Origin: Pelomonas sp051857475
Lineage (GTDB): Bacteria > Pseudomonadota > Gammaproteobacteria > Burkholderiales > Burkholderiaceae_C
Direction of reading: 5' to 3'
NCBI RefSeq assembly: GCF_051857475.1
Contig: NZ_JBPZGZ010000007.1
Span: 186,001-250,000, forward strand
Length of the DNA stretch: 64,000 nt
Part shown: positions 1-10,044 of the stretch, piece by piece
Layout: each line of letters starts with the position of its first letter
Numbering within the stretch: position 1 is the first letter of the stretch
Made by a program: the position numbers and the translations under genes
Notes under the pieces: model-generated
The model's database searches: none
What the model was told of the DNA's origin: nothing
What the model saw: the letters and a program-made list of their open reading frames with translations, nothing else

Positions 1-181
1 CGGCCCGGCCGCCGCACGCGCCTGCAAGCAGCTGGTCAAGGATGTCGCCAGCCGCGAGATCACGCCTCAGCTGCGCGACAACACCGCCCGCCGCATCGCC
101 GACATCCGCGCCAGCGAAGAAGGCCGCGCCGGCGTGCAGAGCTTCCTTTCCAAGACGCTCGCTCCCTGGACGCAGGCCTGA
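1..181 (+). CDS. liuC: enoyl-CoA hydratase/isomerase family protein, C-terminal end (probable methylglutaconyl-CoA hydratase)
   Basis: Only the last 59 codons are present; the gene begins before the window. The readable tail contains ITPQLRDNTARRIADIRASE followed by EGRAGVQSFLSKTLAPW. This is the usual C-terminus of crotonase-fold hydratases (SEEG-x-x-G-x-x-x-F-L-x-K-x-x-P-x-W), which hydrate or isomerise acyl-CoA thioesters in the cytoplasm. Family membership is seen directly. The specific assignment as methylglutaconyl-CoA hydratase of leucine breakdown is inferred from context, because the methylcrotonyl-CoA carboxylase biotin subunit and HMG-CoA lyase follow on the same strand. Its TGA overlaps the next ATG by one base (TGATG), so the genes are probably translationally coupled. 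Confidence 0.75.
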   Translation, partial: GPAAARACKQLVKDVASREITPQLRDNTARRIADIRASEEGRAGVQSFLSKTLAPWTQA

Positions 182-756
182 TGTCCGCTCAGACCCTCTC
201 TCAGGCCCAGGCCGACATGCGCACGGCCTACTGGCATGGCGCCTTCGGCGTGCTGGCCTCGGCCTTCGCCTGGAGCATCGCCGCCGGCACCGCCGCGGTG
301 GCCAAGCCCCAGCAGGCCGTCTGGGTGCTGCTGATCGGCGGCATGTTCATCTTCCCGGTCAGCATGGGGCTGGCCAAGCTGTTCGGCCGCGCCGGCATGC
401 ACCAGAAGACCAACCCGCTCGGCCGCCTCGCCATGTTCAGCACCTTCGGCCTGCTGGCCGGCTGTGCGCTGGCCCTGGGCGTGGCGACGCAGAAGCTGGA
501 ATGGTTCTTCCCGACCATGCTGCTGGTCATCGGCGGGCGCTACCTCGTGTTCACCGCCGTCTATGGCCTGCGCATCTACTGGGCCGTCGGTTTCGCCCTG
601 GCCGCGGCCGGCCTGGTGCTGGGCGGCGTGCTGGCGGCGCCGTCGCCCGAGCTGAAGGCCATGGGCCCCTTCCTTGGCGCCATGACGGGCGCCCTCATCG
701 AAGCCGTGTTCGGCGCCCTGCTGCTGCGCCAGGGCTACATCCCCAAGGGCCGATGA
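181..756 (+). CDS. small multi-pass membrane protein (DUF7010-like)
   Basis: This is a 191-residue protein with about five or six hydrophobic segments, for example around residues 21-40, 48-64, 85-101, 112-130 and 138-155. The early region, with FGVLASAFAW and LLIGGMFIFPVSMGLAK, resembles the DUF7010 family of uncharacterised membrane proteins; I make that match from memory and with moderate confidence. No catalytic motif is visible. It starts on the stop codon of the enoyl-CoA hydratase and overlaps the next gene by four bases (ATGA), so it sits inside the liu/bio transcription unit. A transport or membrane-support role in that operon would be a guess. The start is chosen because of the TGATG coupling. 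Confidence 0.7.
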   Translation: MSAQTLSQAQADMRTAYWHGAFGVLASAFAWSIAAGTAAVAKPQQAVWVLLIGGMFIFPVSMGLAKLFGRAGMHQKTNPLGRLAMFSTFGLLAGCALALGVATQKLEWFFPTMLLVIGGRYLVFTAVYGLRIYWAVGFALAAAGLVLGGVLAAPSPELKAMGPFLGAMTGALIEAVFGALLLRQGYIPKGR

Positions 757-1364
757 ATCTCGACGCCCTGCAGCTGCTCGCCCTGGCCGCCGCTCTCGGC
801 TGGGCCAGCGGGCTGCGCCTGTACCTGACGGTGCTGCTGGTCGGCATCGCCGGGCACTGGGGCTGGATCGCCTTGCCGCCGGGCCTGCAGGTGCTGGCCT
901 CGCCGCTGGTGATGGGCGCCGCCGCGGTGCTGACCTGCATCGAGTTCCTGGCCGACAAGGTCCCCCTCGTCGACAGCGCCTGGGATGCGCTGCACACGCT
1001 GATCCGCATCCCCGCCGGCGCGGCCCTGGTGGCCGGGCTCGTCAGCGGCTGGGCCGGTGACCATGGCCAGGCCTGGGGTGTCGTCGCGGCCTTGGCTGGC
1101 GGCGGATTGGCCGCAACCGCCCACGCCGCCAAGGCCAGCACACGCGCGGCGGCCAACACCTCGCCCGAGCCCTTTTCCAACATCGGCCTGTCTTTGCTGG
1201 GCGATGTGGCCGTGCCCACCATGTTGTGGCTTGCGGTGGCCCACCCCTTTGTCTTCTTCCCGCTGCTGGCGCTGTCGCTGGCCGTCATGGCCATGCTGAT
1301 CTGGCTGTGCTTCAAATTCCTGCGCGCGCTGGTCCGGCGCGTGCGCGGCCCCTCTCCCGCATGA
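753..1364 (+). CDS. DUF4126 domain-containing membrane protein
   Basis: A 203-residue protein whose N-terminus, ALGWASGLRLYLTVLLVGIAG, is characteristic of DUF4126 membrane proteins. About five hydrophobic stretches are visible, and the C-terminus ends in a basic cluster (LVRRVRG) that would face the cytoplasm. The function of the family is unknown. The ATG lies in an ATGA overlap with the upstream membrane protein, and its own TGA overlaps the bioA start in the same way, so it is part of one coupled operon. An in-frame extension back to base 42 exists, but it runs through the two upstream genes and is not credible. Confidence 0.8.
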   Translation: MNLDALQLLALAAALGWASGLRLYLTVLLVGIAGHWGWIALPPGLQVLASPLVMGAAAVLTCIEFLADKVPLVDSAWDALHTLIRIPAGAALVAGLVSGWAGDHGQAWGVVAALAGGGLAATAHAAKASTRAAANTSPEPFSNIGLSLLGDVAVPTMLWLAVAHPFVFFPLLALSLAVMAMLIWLCFKFLRALVRRVRGPSPA

Positions 1365-2641
1365 CTTCCCTTCAAGACCGCAGCCGCCAGGCCGTCTGGC
1401 ACCCCTGCACGCAGATGGCGCGCCTCGAGGCCGTGCCGCCCCTGCCCATCGCCCGCGGCGAGGGCCCCTGGCTGTTCGACACCGAGCGCCGGCGCTACTT
1501 CGACGCCAACTCGTCCTGGTGGGTCAACCTCTTCGGCCACAGCGACAAGCCACTGCACGACGCCATCAAGGCCCAGCTCGACACCCTGCCCCATGTGATG
1601 CTGGCCGGCTGCACCCACGAGCCCGCCGTGCGCCTGGCCGAGAGGCTGTCGGCACGCACCGGCGGTGCGCTGGGCCATGCCTTCTTCGGCAGCGATGGCG
1701 CCAGCGCCGTCGAGATCGCGCTGAAGCAGAGCTTCCACTCGTGGAAGAACCGCGGCCTGACGACCAAGCGCGAGTTCGTCTGCCTGAAGAACAGCTATCA
1801 CGGCGAGACCCTGGGCGCGCTCAGCGTGACCGACGTGCAGGTCTTCCGCGACGCCTATGACCCGCTGCTGATGCGCGCCCACATCGTCGCGTCGCCCGAC
1901 GGCCGGCTGGCCAACGAGGCCGAGGCGCTGGAGGCCATGCGCACGCTGCTCGCGGAACGGCATGAGCAGATCGCCTGCGTCATCGTCGAGCCGCTGATCC
2001 AGGGCGCGGCCGGCATGGTCATGTACTCGCCGGCCTATCTGAAGGGCCTGCGCGAGCTGACGCATGAGTTCGGCGTCCACCTCATCGCCGACGAGATTGC
2101 TGTCGGCTGCGGCCGCACCGGCACCTTCTTCGCGTGGGAACAGACGGGCGCGGACTGGCCTGACTTCATCCTGCTGTCCAAGGGCATCACCGGCGGCACG
2201 ATGCCGCTGTCGCTGGTGCTGACGACGGACGATGTCTTCGCCGCCTTCTGGAGCGAGGACGTCACCCGCGGCTTCCTGCATTCGCACTCCTACACCGGCA
2301 ACCCGCTGGCCTGCGCGGCGGCCAACGCAGTGCTAGACCGCTTTGACGCCGGCCAGCTCGAAGACAACCAGGCGCAGGCGCAGCGGCTGACCCGCGCTTT
2401 CGCGCCCTTGGCCCCACGTGTGAAGCATCTGCGCCAACGCGGCATGATCCTGGCCTTCGACGTGCCTGAAGCACCACCCCGCTTCGCCGAAGCCTTTCAT
2501 CTCAAGGCCCGCGCACACGAACTGCTGATCCGACCGATCGGCGCCACCGTCTACCTGATGCCCCCTTATCTGATCGACGACGCGACCGCGGCCTTCCTGG
2601 CCCGGGCCGTGACGGCGACCTTGAACGATGTCCTTGCTTGA
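1361..2641 (+). CDS. bioA: adenosylmethionine-8-amino-7-oxononanoate aminotransferase
   Basis: A 426-residue class-III PLP aminotransferase, close to the usual BioA length. It converts 8-amino-7-oxononanoate (KAPA) to 7,8-diaminopelargonate using S-adenosylmethionine as amino donor, the third step of the biotin ring pathway. Visible signatures are the substrate-site NSSWWVNLFGH, the PLP-phosphate loop FFGSDGASAVEIALK, the metal/PLP aspartate in LIADEIAVGCGRTG and the Schiff-base lysine K274 in LLSKGITGG. The start at 1361 is taken from the ATGA overlap with the DUF4126 gene and gives MTSLQDRSRQAVWHPCTQM, the normal BioA N-terminus. The 3' end overlaps bioF by 14 bases, consistent with a coupled bioAFDB operon. 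Confidence 0.96.
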   Translation: MTSLQDRSRQAVWHPCTQMARLEAVPPLPIARGEGPWLFDTERRRYFDANSSWWVNLFGHSDKPLHDAIKAQLDTLPHVMLAGCTHEPAVRLAERLSARTGGALGHAFFGSDGASAVEIALKQSFHSWKNRGLTTKREFVCLKNSYHGETLGALSVTDVQVFRDAYDPLLMRAHIVASPDGRLANEAEALEAMRTLLAERHEQIACVIVEPLIQGAAGMVMYSPAYLKGLRELTHEFGVHLIADEIAVGCGRTGTFFAWEQTGADWPDFILLSKGITGGTMPLSLVLTTDDVFAAFWSEDVTRGFLHSHSYTGNPLACAAANAVLDRFDAGQLEDNQAQAQRLTRAFAPLAPRVKHLRQRGMILAFDVPEAPPRFAEAFHLKARAHELLIRPIGATVYLMPPYLIDDATAAFLARAVTATLNDVLA

Positions 2642-3842
2642 TCACCTCAGCGCCAAGCTCTCGGCCATTGCGGCCCAGAGCCTGACGCGCAAACTGCGCA
2701 CCGCCGACAACGGCACGGCGCCGCGCCAGACCCTCAACGGCCGCGAGCTGCTGATGTTCTGCTCCAACGACTATCTCGGCCTGGCCGCCGAGCCCGCGAT
2801 TGCGGCAGCCATCGCGGAAGGCGCGCGCCTGTGGGGCGGCGGATCGGGCGCCTCGCCGCTGGTCAGCGGCCACAGCGCCGCTCATGAGGCCGTCACCGAC
2901 ACGCTCGCCCGCTGGTATGCGCCGCATATCCCGCAGGCCCGCGCCATTGGCTTCTGCACCGGCTATATGGCCAACCTCGCCGTCGTCACGGCCCTGGGCG
3001 ACGAACACACCGAGATCTTCTCCGAGCAGCTCAACCATGCCTCGCTGATCGACGCGGCGCGCCTGGCCAAGGCCCAGGTCACGCGCTATGGCCATGCCGA
3101 TGTGGCCGGCCTGCGCACGCTGCTTGCGGCCAGCACGGCCAAGGTCAAGCTCATCGTCACCGACGCCGTCTTCAGCATGGACGGCGACCTGGCGCCGCTG
3201 CCCGAGCTGCTGAAGCTGGCGAACGAGTTCGACGCCTGGCTCATCGTCGACGACGCCCATGGCTTTGGCGTGCTGGGTGAGAACGGCCGCGGCTCGCTGG
3301 AACACTTCGGCCTGAACAGCGAACGCCTCATCCTCGTCGGCACCCTGGGCAAGGCCGCGGGCCTGGCGGGCGCCTTTGTCGCGGCCCACGCCACCATCGT
3401 CGACTACCTGCTGCAGGCGGCCCGCAACTTCATCTTCTCGACCGCCTCGCCGCCGGCCATCGAGCATGCACTGCTGACCAGCTTTGCTCTCATCGAAGGG
3501 CCGCTCGGCACCACCCGCCGCGCCAACCTCGTCGCCCTGCAATCGCAGCTGCGCGACGGCCTGCTGGCGCTGATCGACCACCACCCGCGCCTCGGCTGGT
3601 CGCTGACCGACTCGGCCACGCCCATCCAGCCGCTGATCGTCGGCGGCAATGCCGAGGTCATGGCCCTGGCCGCCGCGCTGGAGAGCGCTGGCTTGCGCGT
3701 ACCCGGCATCCGCCCACCCACGGTCGCGGCCGGCACGGCACGGCTACGCATCACGCTGTGCGCAACGCACACGGCCGCCGACGTGGACGCGCTGCTCAGC
3801 GCGCTGGAACGCGCTGCGGCGGCACAGGAGCAGGCCGCGTGA
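2628..3842 (+). CDS. bioF: 8-amino-7-oxononanoate synthase
   Basis: A 404-residue alpha-oxoamine synthase that condenses pimeloyl-ACP or pimeloyl-CoA with L-alanine, releasing CO2, to make KAPA. Family landmarks are FCSNDYLGLA near residue 43, GGGSGASPLVSGH for the substrate loop, DAVFSMDGDLAPL, the PLP-binding IVDDAHGFGVLG, and the catalytic lysine K242 in GTLGKAAGLAGAF. The start lies inside the end of bioA and the stop overlaps bioD by one base, so it is translated as part of the bio operon. No bioC, bioH or bioW is visible in the window, so pimeloyl synthesis must be encoded elsewhere. Confidence 0.96.
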   Translation: MSLLDHLSAKLSAIAAQSLTRKLRTADNGTAPRQTLNGRELLMFCSNDYLGLAAEPAIAAAIAEGARLWGGGSGASPLVSGHSAAHEAVTDTLARWYAPHIPQARAIGFCTGYMANLAVVTALGDEHTEIFSEQLNHASLIDAARLAKAQVTRYGHADVAGLRTLLAASTAKVKLIVTDAVFSMDGDLAPLPELLKLANEFDAWLIVDDAHGFGVLGENGRGSLEHFGLNSERLILVGTLGKAAGLAGAFVAAHATIVDYLLQAARNFIFSTASPPAIEHALLTSFALIEGPLGTTRRANLVALQSQLRDGLLALIDHHPRLGWSLTDSATPIQPLIVGGNAEVMALAAALESAGLRVPGIRPPTVAAGTARLRITLCATHTAADVDALLSALERAAAAQEQAA

Positions 3843-4519
3843 TGAAAGGCTTCTTCATCACCGGCACCGACACCGAGATCGGCAAGACCTTTGTCACCGC
3901 CGCGCTGACCCGCGCACTCGCCGCCACCGGCCTGCGCGTCGCGCCGATCAAGTCACTGGCCGCGGGCCAGACCTGGCGCAACAGCCGCTGGATCAACGAG
4001 GACGTCGCCGAGCTGCTCGAAGCCCAGAACCTCGGACTGAGCGACGCCGAGATCGGCCCGCTGCAGTTCCGCGAGCCCTGCGCGCCGCACATTGCCGCCA
4101 AGCTCGAAGGCGGCACGATCGATCGCGATGCGCTGCTCACCGCCATTCGCGCCACCGCGGCCAAGGCCGACACCGCGCTGGTTGAAGGCGTGGGTGGCTT
4201 TCGCGTGCCGCTGACCGAGACCTGGGACACCGCCGACCTCGCCGTCGACCTCGGCCTGCCCGTCATCCTCGTCGTCGGCCTGCGCCTGGGCTGCATCAAC
4301 CATGCGCTGCTGACGGCCGAGGCCATCCGTGCCCGCGGCCTGAGGCTGGCGGCCTGGGTGGCCAACACGGTGGACCCCGATCAACCCCATGTCGCCGACA
4401 ATCTGGCCTCTCTGCAGGCCGGCTTGAAAGCGCCCTGCCTGGGACACATCCCCCGACTTTCCGACCCGCTGGCCGCGCCGGCGCGTCTCGACATTTCCCC
4501 CTTGGTTGCCTCCGCATGA
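3842..4519 (+). CDS. bioD: dethiobiotin synthetase
   Basis: A 225-residue P-loop enzyme that carboxylates 7,8-diaminopelargonate and closes the ureido ring to dethiobiotin using ATP. The nucleotide loop GTDTEIGKT is at residues 8-16 with K15. The second conserved segment, usually KPVAAG, reads KSLAAGQ here, a mild departure. VEGVGGFRVPL is the third conserved block. The ATG at 3842 shares a base with the bioF stop (TGATG). A longer in-frame reading from 3758 would run back through bioF and is rejected. The stop overlaps the bioB ATG by four bases. Confidence 0.95.
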   Translation: MKGFFITGTDTEIGKTFVTAALTRALAATGLRVAPIKSLAAGQTWRNSRWINEDVAELLEAQNLGLSDAEIGPLQFREPCAPHIAAKLEGGTIDRDALLTAIRATAAKADTALVEGVGGFRVPLTETWDTADLAVDLGLPVILVVGLRLGCINHALLTAEAIRARGLRLAAWVANTVDPDQPHVADNLASLQAGLKAPCLGHIPRLSDPLAAPARLDISPLVASA

Positions 4520-5556
4520 ACCAGATCCAGACCCTCACCCCCACGACCGACGCCGACCGCCGCCAGGCCACCCCCTGGACCGTCAAGGACGTCGTGGCCC
4601 TGTTCGACCTGCCCTTCAACGACCTGATCTTCCGCGCCCAACAGGTGCATCGCGAGCACTTCGATGCCAATGCGGTGCAGCTGTCCACGCTGCTGTCCAT
4701 CAAGACCGGCGGCTGCGAGGAGGACTGCGCCTACTGCCCGCAGTCGGCCCACTTCGACACGGGGCTGAAGGCCGAGAAGCTGATCCCGCTCGAAGAAGTC
4801 ATGGAAGCCGCCCGCGCCGCCAAGCAGAACGGCGCGACTCGCTTCTGCATGGGCGCTGCCTGGCGCTCGCCCAAGCCGCGCCACCTGGAAGCCATCGGCG
4901 AGATGATCGCCGAGGTCAAGGCCCTGGGCCTGGAGACCTGCCTGACGGCCGGCATGCTGGAAGACGGCCAGGCCGAGCAGCTCGCCGCCGCGGGCCTGGA
5001 CTACTACAACCACAACCTCGACACGGCCCCCGAGTTCTACGGGCAGATCATCACGACGCGCACCTACCAGGACCGCCTGGACACGCTGGAGCGCGTGCGC
5101 CAGCAAGGCCTCAAGGTCTGCTCGGGCGGCATCGTCGGCATGGGCGAGACGCGCCGCCAGCGTGCCGGCCTCATCGTGCAGCTGGCCAACCTCGACCCCT
5201 ACCCCGAGAGCGTGCCCATCAACAACCTGGTGCAGGTCGAAGGCACGCCGCTGGCCGGCACCGCGCCGCTGGACCCGCTGGAGTTCATCCGCACGATTGC
5301 GGTCGCCCGCATCACCATGCCGCGTGCCATGGTGCGGCTGTCGGCCGGCCGCGAGGAGATGCCGGAAACCATGCAGGCGCTGTGCTTCCTGGCCGGCGCC
5401 AACTCCATGTTCTATGGCGACAAGCTGCTGACGACCAGCAACCCGCAGGCCGAAAAGGACCGCGCCTTGCTGGAGCGCCTGGGCATGCGCTGCTCGACCG
5501 AGGCCGAGCTGACGCCGTCCGACGCCGCGGCCAAGGTGCAGGTCTGCACGCACTGA
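4516..5556 (+). CDS. bioB: biotin synthase (radical SAM)
   Basis: A 346-residue radical-SAM enzyme that inserts sulfur into dethiobiotin to form biotin. The [4Fe-4S] cluster cysteines are C67, C71 and C74 in CEEDCAYC. Other hallmarks are YYNHNLDTAPEFY, GGIVGMGET and the C-terminal FYGDKLLTTSNP, and the length matches the family. It is the last gene of the bioA-F-D-B run. An 89-base gap then separates it from the biotin-carrying carboxylase subunit, whose function depends on the product of this gene. Confidence 0.97.
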   Translation: MNQIQTLTPTTDADRRQATPWTVKDVVALFDLPFNDLIFRAQQVHREHFDANAVQLSTLLSIKTGGCEEDCAYCPQSAHFDTGLKAEKLIPLEEVMEAARAAKQNGATRFCMGAAWRSPKPRHLEAIGEMIAEVKALGLETCLTAGMLEDGQAEQLAAAGLDYYNHNLDTAPEFYGQIITTRTYQDRLDTLERVRQQGLKVCSGGIVGMGETRRQRAGLIVQLANLDPYPESVPINNLVQVEGTPLAGTAPLDPLEFIRTIAVARITMPRAMVRLSAGREEMPETMQALCFLAGANSMFYGDKLLTTSNPQAEKDRALLERLGMRCSTEAELTPSDAAAKVQVCTH

Positions 5557-5569
5557 TCCCTGCAAGTTC

Positions 5570-5601
5570 GCGCGCCAAAGGTCCATCGACTGACGGCGCG
5601 C
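5570..5601 (+). other. possible hairpin between bioB and the carboxylase gene
   Basis: GCGCGCC at 5570-5576 and GGCGCGC at 5595-5601 could pair across an 18-base loop in the 89-base bioB-liuD gap. There is no T-run after it, so it does not look like a classical terminator. It could be a partial attenuator or processing site, or chance pairing in GC-rich sequence. Confidence 0.25.
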
Positions 5602-5645
5602 CCCGATCCTGAATCCACAAGAAGACGGCTGAGGAGATAGACAAG

Positions 5646-7628
<1,983 letters not shown>

Positions 7629-7630
7629 TC

Positions 7631-8539
7631 ATGGCCCTGCCCTCGCACGTCAAGATCCTCGACGTCGGCCCCCGAGATGGGCTGCAGAACGAGAAGGAGA
7701 ACGTCGCCACCGAGCACAAGGCAACGCTCGTCGCGATGCTGCAGGACGCCGGCCTGAAGGAGATCGAGGTCACCAGCTTCGTCAGCCCGAAATGGGTGCC
7801 GCAGATGGGCGACAACGCAGCCGTCATGGCGGCCATCGAGCGCCGCGCCGGCGTGCGCTATTCGGTCCTCGTGCCCAACACCAAGGGCCTGGGGCCGGCG
7901 CTGGCGACGAAGCCCGACGAGATCCTCGTCTTCACGGCGGCCAGCGAAGCCTTCACGCAGAAGAACATCAACTGCTCCATCGCCGAGAGCCTGGAGCGCT
8001 TTGCACCCGTCATCGCCGGCGCACATGCGGCGGGCGTGAAGGTGCGCGCGGCGCTGTCCTGCTCGCTGGGTTGCCCCTACGAAGGCGAGATCACGGCCGA
8101 CCAGGTGGAGCGCGTCGTCAAGCCGCTGCGCGAGCTGGGCGTGGACGCCATCGACATCGCCGACACCATCGGCGTCGGTACGCCGCGCAAGGTGCAGGCG
8201 GCCATGGAGCGCGCGCTCAAGCACTTCCCGCTCGCCGAGGTGTCGGGCCATTTCCACGACACCTATGGCCAGGCGCTGAGCAATGTCTACGCGAGCATGG
8301 AGCTGGGCGTGCACAGCTTCCACGCCAGCGTGGCGGGCCTGGGCGGCTGCCCCTATGCCAAGGGCGCGACCGGCAATGTGGCGACGGAAGATGTCGTCTT
8401 CATGCTGAACGGCCTGGGCATCGCGACCGGCATCGACCTCGACAAGCTCGTCGATGCGGGCGCTTTCATCTCGAGCGTGCTGGGCCGTCCGCCGGTGTCG
8501 CGCGTGGCGCGGGCGGTGCTCGCCAAGCGCGCCGGCTGA
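7631..8539 (+). CDS. liuE: hydroxymethylglutaryl-CoA lyase
   Basis: A 302-residue TIM-barrel lyase that splits HMG-CoA into acetoacetate and acetyl-CoA, the last step of leucine catabolism. The metal and substrate motif VGPRDGLQNE occurs at the N-terminus, SGHFHDTYGQAL carries the metal histidines, and the family signature GLGGCPYAKGATGNVATED contains the catalytic cysteine. It begins two bases after the carboxylase stop, so the two are co-transcribed. It is the last recognisable liu gene; a 212-base gap follows. That gap holds a weak hairpin (ACCGAC/GTCGGT near 8600) and no gene. Confidence 0.95.
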   Translation: MALPSHVKILDVGPRDGLQNEKENVATEHKATLVAMLQDAGLKEIEVTSFVSPKWVPQMGDNAAVMAAIERRAGVRYSVLVPNTKGLGPALATKPDEILVFTAASEAFTQKNINCSIAESLERFAPVIAGAHAAGVKVRAALSCSLGCPYEGEITADQVERVVKPLRELGVDAIDIADTIGVGTPRKVQAAMERALKHFPLAEVSGHFHDTYGQALSNVYASMELGVHSFHASVAGLGGCPYAKGATGNVATEDVVFMLNGLGIATGIDLDKLVDAGAFISSVLGRPPVSRVARAVLAKRAG

Positions 8540-8751
8540 AACTGAAACGGGCTTTCACCCCGATGGCAACGGGCTTGGCGGCCCGTGATGTTCGTTTACA
8601 CCGACGCTCCCGTGTCGGTTGTCACATCCCGGCTTACTGAAAACTTACCCAAGCGCGGCCTCCCCCGCTGTAATCCGCCCCGTCACACATAACAAGGACG
8701 TTGGGTTGGCCGGGGCGCATTGGAGACGATGCGGGCCACTCGCGGTAGGCC

Positions 8752-9879
8752 ATGAGTTTTCAGCCACTGAGTCTGCACAAGACCCGCTTCCAGGCGGGCA
8801 AGCCCACGCCGTTCGGCATCTTCGATGTCAGCGGGCGCCTGCTGCTGGCGCGTGGCCACCAGTTCGAAAGCAGCGAACAGTTGGACAAGCTGATCGAGCG
8901 CGAAGCGACGGTGGATGTGCGCGAGTTCGACGACACCGCGCGCAAGATCGCCAACGCGCGACGTGACCAGTTGCCGGCCTACTGGGACGAGAGCATGGGC
9001 GAAGTCGGCAGGCTGCTGCGCGCCAGCCCGACGGGCGATTTCACGGCCTCGCTGGACGAGGCTTCGCGGCCCCTGCTGGCGCTGATCGAGCGTGATCCCG
9101 ATCTCGCCATCCTGCAGGCCGTGCGCACCGAGGCCGTCGATGGCGGCCCGACCGCCTATGCCAGCCGCCATGCGGTGCACACGGCCACGGCCGCCTGCCT
9201 GGCGGCCGCGCGGCTGGGTTGGTCCACGGCACAGAAGCAATGCGTGCTGCGCACAGCGCTGACGATGAACATCTCCATGGCCGAGCTGCAGAACAAGCTG
9301 GTGACCCAGGTGTCGCCGGTGACGACCATGCAGCGTGCCGAGATCGAGTCCCACCCCGAGCGCAGCGCGGCCATGCTGGAGATGGCCGGCGTGACCGACA
9401 ACGACTGGCTGGAGGCGGTGCGCCAGCATCACGAGGAGCACGACGGCACGGGCTATCCCAAGCGGCCGGCCAAGATCAATGAAGTGGCCCAGCTCATCCA
9501 CAGCGCCGACTGCTTCACCGCCAAGCTCAGCCCGCGGCTGAAGCGCCAGCCGCTGCTGGCCGATGCGGCGGCGCGGCTGCAGTACCAGGCGGCCAAGGGC
9601 GATGCGCTGACCGCGGCCCTCATCAAGGAGTTCGGCCTCTACCCGCCGGGCTGCACGGTGCGGCTGAAGTCGGGCGAAGTGGGCATGGTCATGAAGCGCG
9701 GCGAAAGCGCCAACACGCCCGTCGTGGCCGTGCTGACGGACCGCCAGGGCAATCTGCGCATGGAACCTGCCAAGCGCGACACCGCCAAGGCGGAGTTCGG
9801 CATCCAGGCCGTGGTGCCGCTGGCCGGCCTGAAAGTCCGCGTCGGCCTGGAAAAGCTGATCCAGGCCGTCCCCGACTGA
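8752..9879 (+). CDS. HD-GYP domain protein with degenerate HD pair
   Basis: A 375-residue soluble protein. The GYP half is canonical: HHEEHDGTGYP at residues 226-236. The domain's opening histidine region (SRHAVHTATAACLAAARLGW, about 142-161) is also present. The HD dyad expected in a segment like ALLHDIGK reads ALTMNISM, with M172-N173 in place of His-Asp. HD-GYP proteins hydrolyse cyclic di-GMP. Loss of two metal ligands suggests this one is a binding or scaffold protein, or uses altered metal chemistry, which is inference. A conserved N-terminal region of about 130 residues and a C-terminal tail with beta character (CTVRLKSGEVGMVMKRGE) flank the domain. It is transcribed alone and followed at once by a dispersed repeat. 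Confidence 0.85.
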   Translation: MSFQPLSLHKTRFQAGKPTPFGIFDVSGRLLLARGHQFESSEQLDKLIEREATVDVREFDDTARKIANARRDQLPAYWDESMGEVGRLLRASPTGDFTASLDEASRPLLALIERDPDLAILQAVRTEAVDGGPTAYASRHAVHTATAACLAAARLGWSTAQKQCVLRTALTMNISMAELQNKLVTQVSPVTTMQRAEIESHPERSAAMLEMAGVTDNDWLEAVRQHHEEHDGTGYPKRPAKINEVAQLIHSADCFTAKLSPRLKRQPLLADAAARLQYQAAKGDALTAALIKEFGLYPPGCTVRLKSGEVGMVMKRGESANTPVVAVLTDRQGNLRMEPAKRDTAKAEFGIQAVVPLAGLKVRVGLEKLIQAVPD

Positions 9880-9883
9880 GGAC

Positions 9884-10024
9884 GCCCCTCGCCCAGTCGC
9901 GCCGCCCTGAACGCGGGCGCGTCTGGTCGGTCCCCCGAGGGGACGGCGATGCTTGCGGCATCGAACCGCAAGCACATCGCCCTACGCGGGCCGGCTAGGG
10001 AGCGGCCCGGCGCTCGGCCCGCAA
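9884..10024 (+). repeat. stop-proximal hairpin repeat, copy A
   Basis: First of four related intergenic elements. It starts four bases after the HD-GYP stop with GCCCCTCGCCCAG and ends CTCGGCCCGCAA. Four candidate hairpins read in order: CCAGTCGCGCC...GGCGCGTCTGG, GTCCCC-CGA-GGGGAC, CTTGCGG...CCGCAAG, and GGGCCG...CGGCCC. The 3' end lies 20 bases from the stop of the convergent M56 gene. Short open frames inside it have no protein resemblance and are ignored. Confidence 0.85.
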
Positions 10025-10044
10025 GACCTCGACTCGTCAAAAGT

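Noticed and set aside
8540..8751. A small gene or structured RNA in the gap before the HD-GYP gene
   Set aside because: Frames are short and lack ribosome sites; the only pairing is a 6-base stem near 8600. I see nothing supportable there.
9689..9961. Small open frames containing GDRP-type peptides in the repeat copies, also near 17.7 and 51.5 kb
   Set aside because: They recur only because the DNA repeat recurs; frames differ between copies and the peptides have no start signals. They are the sort of spurious protein such repeats produce.
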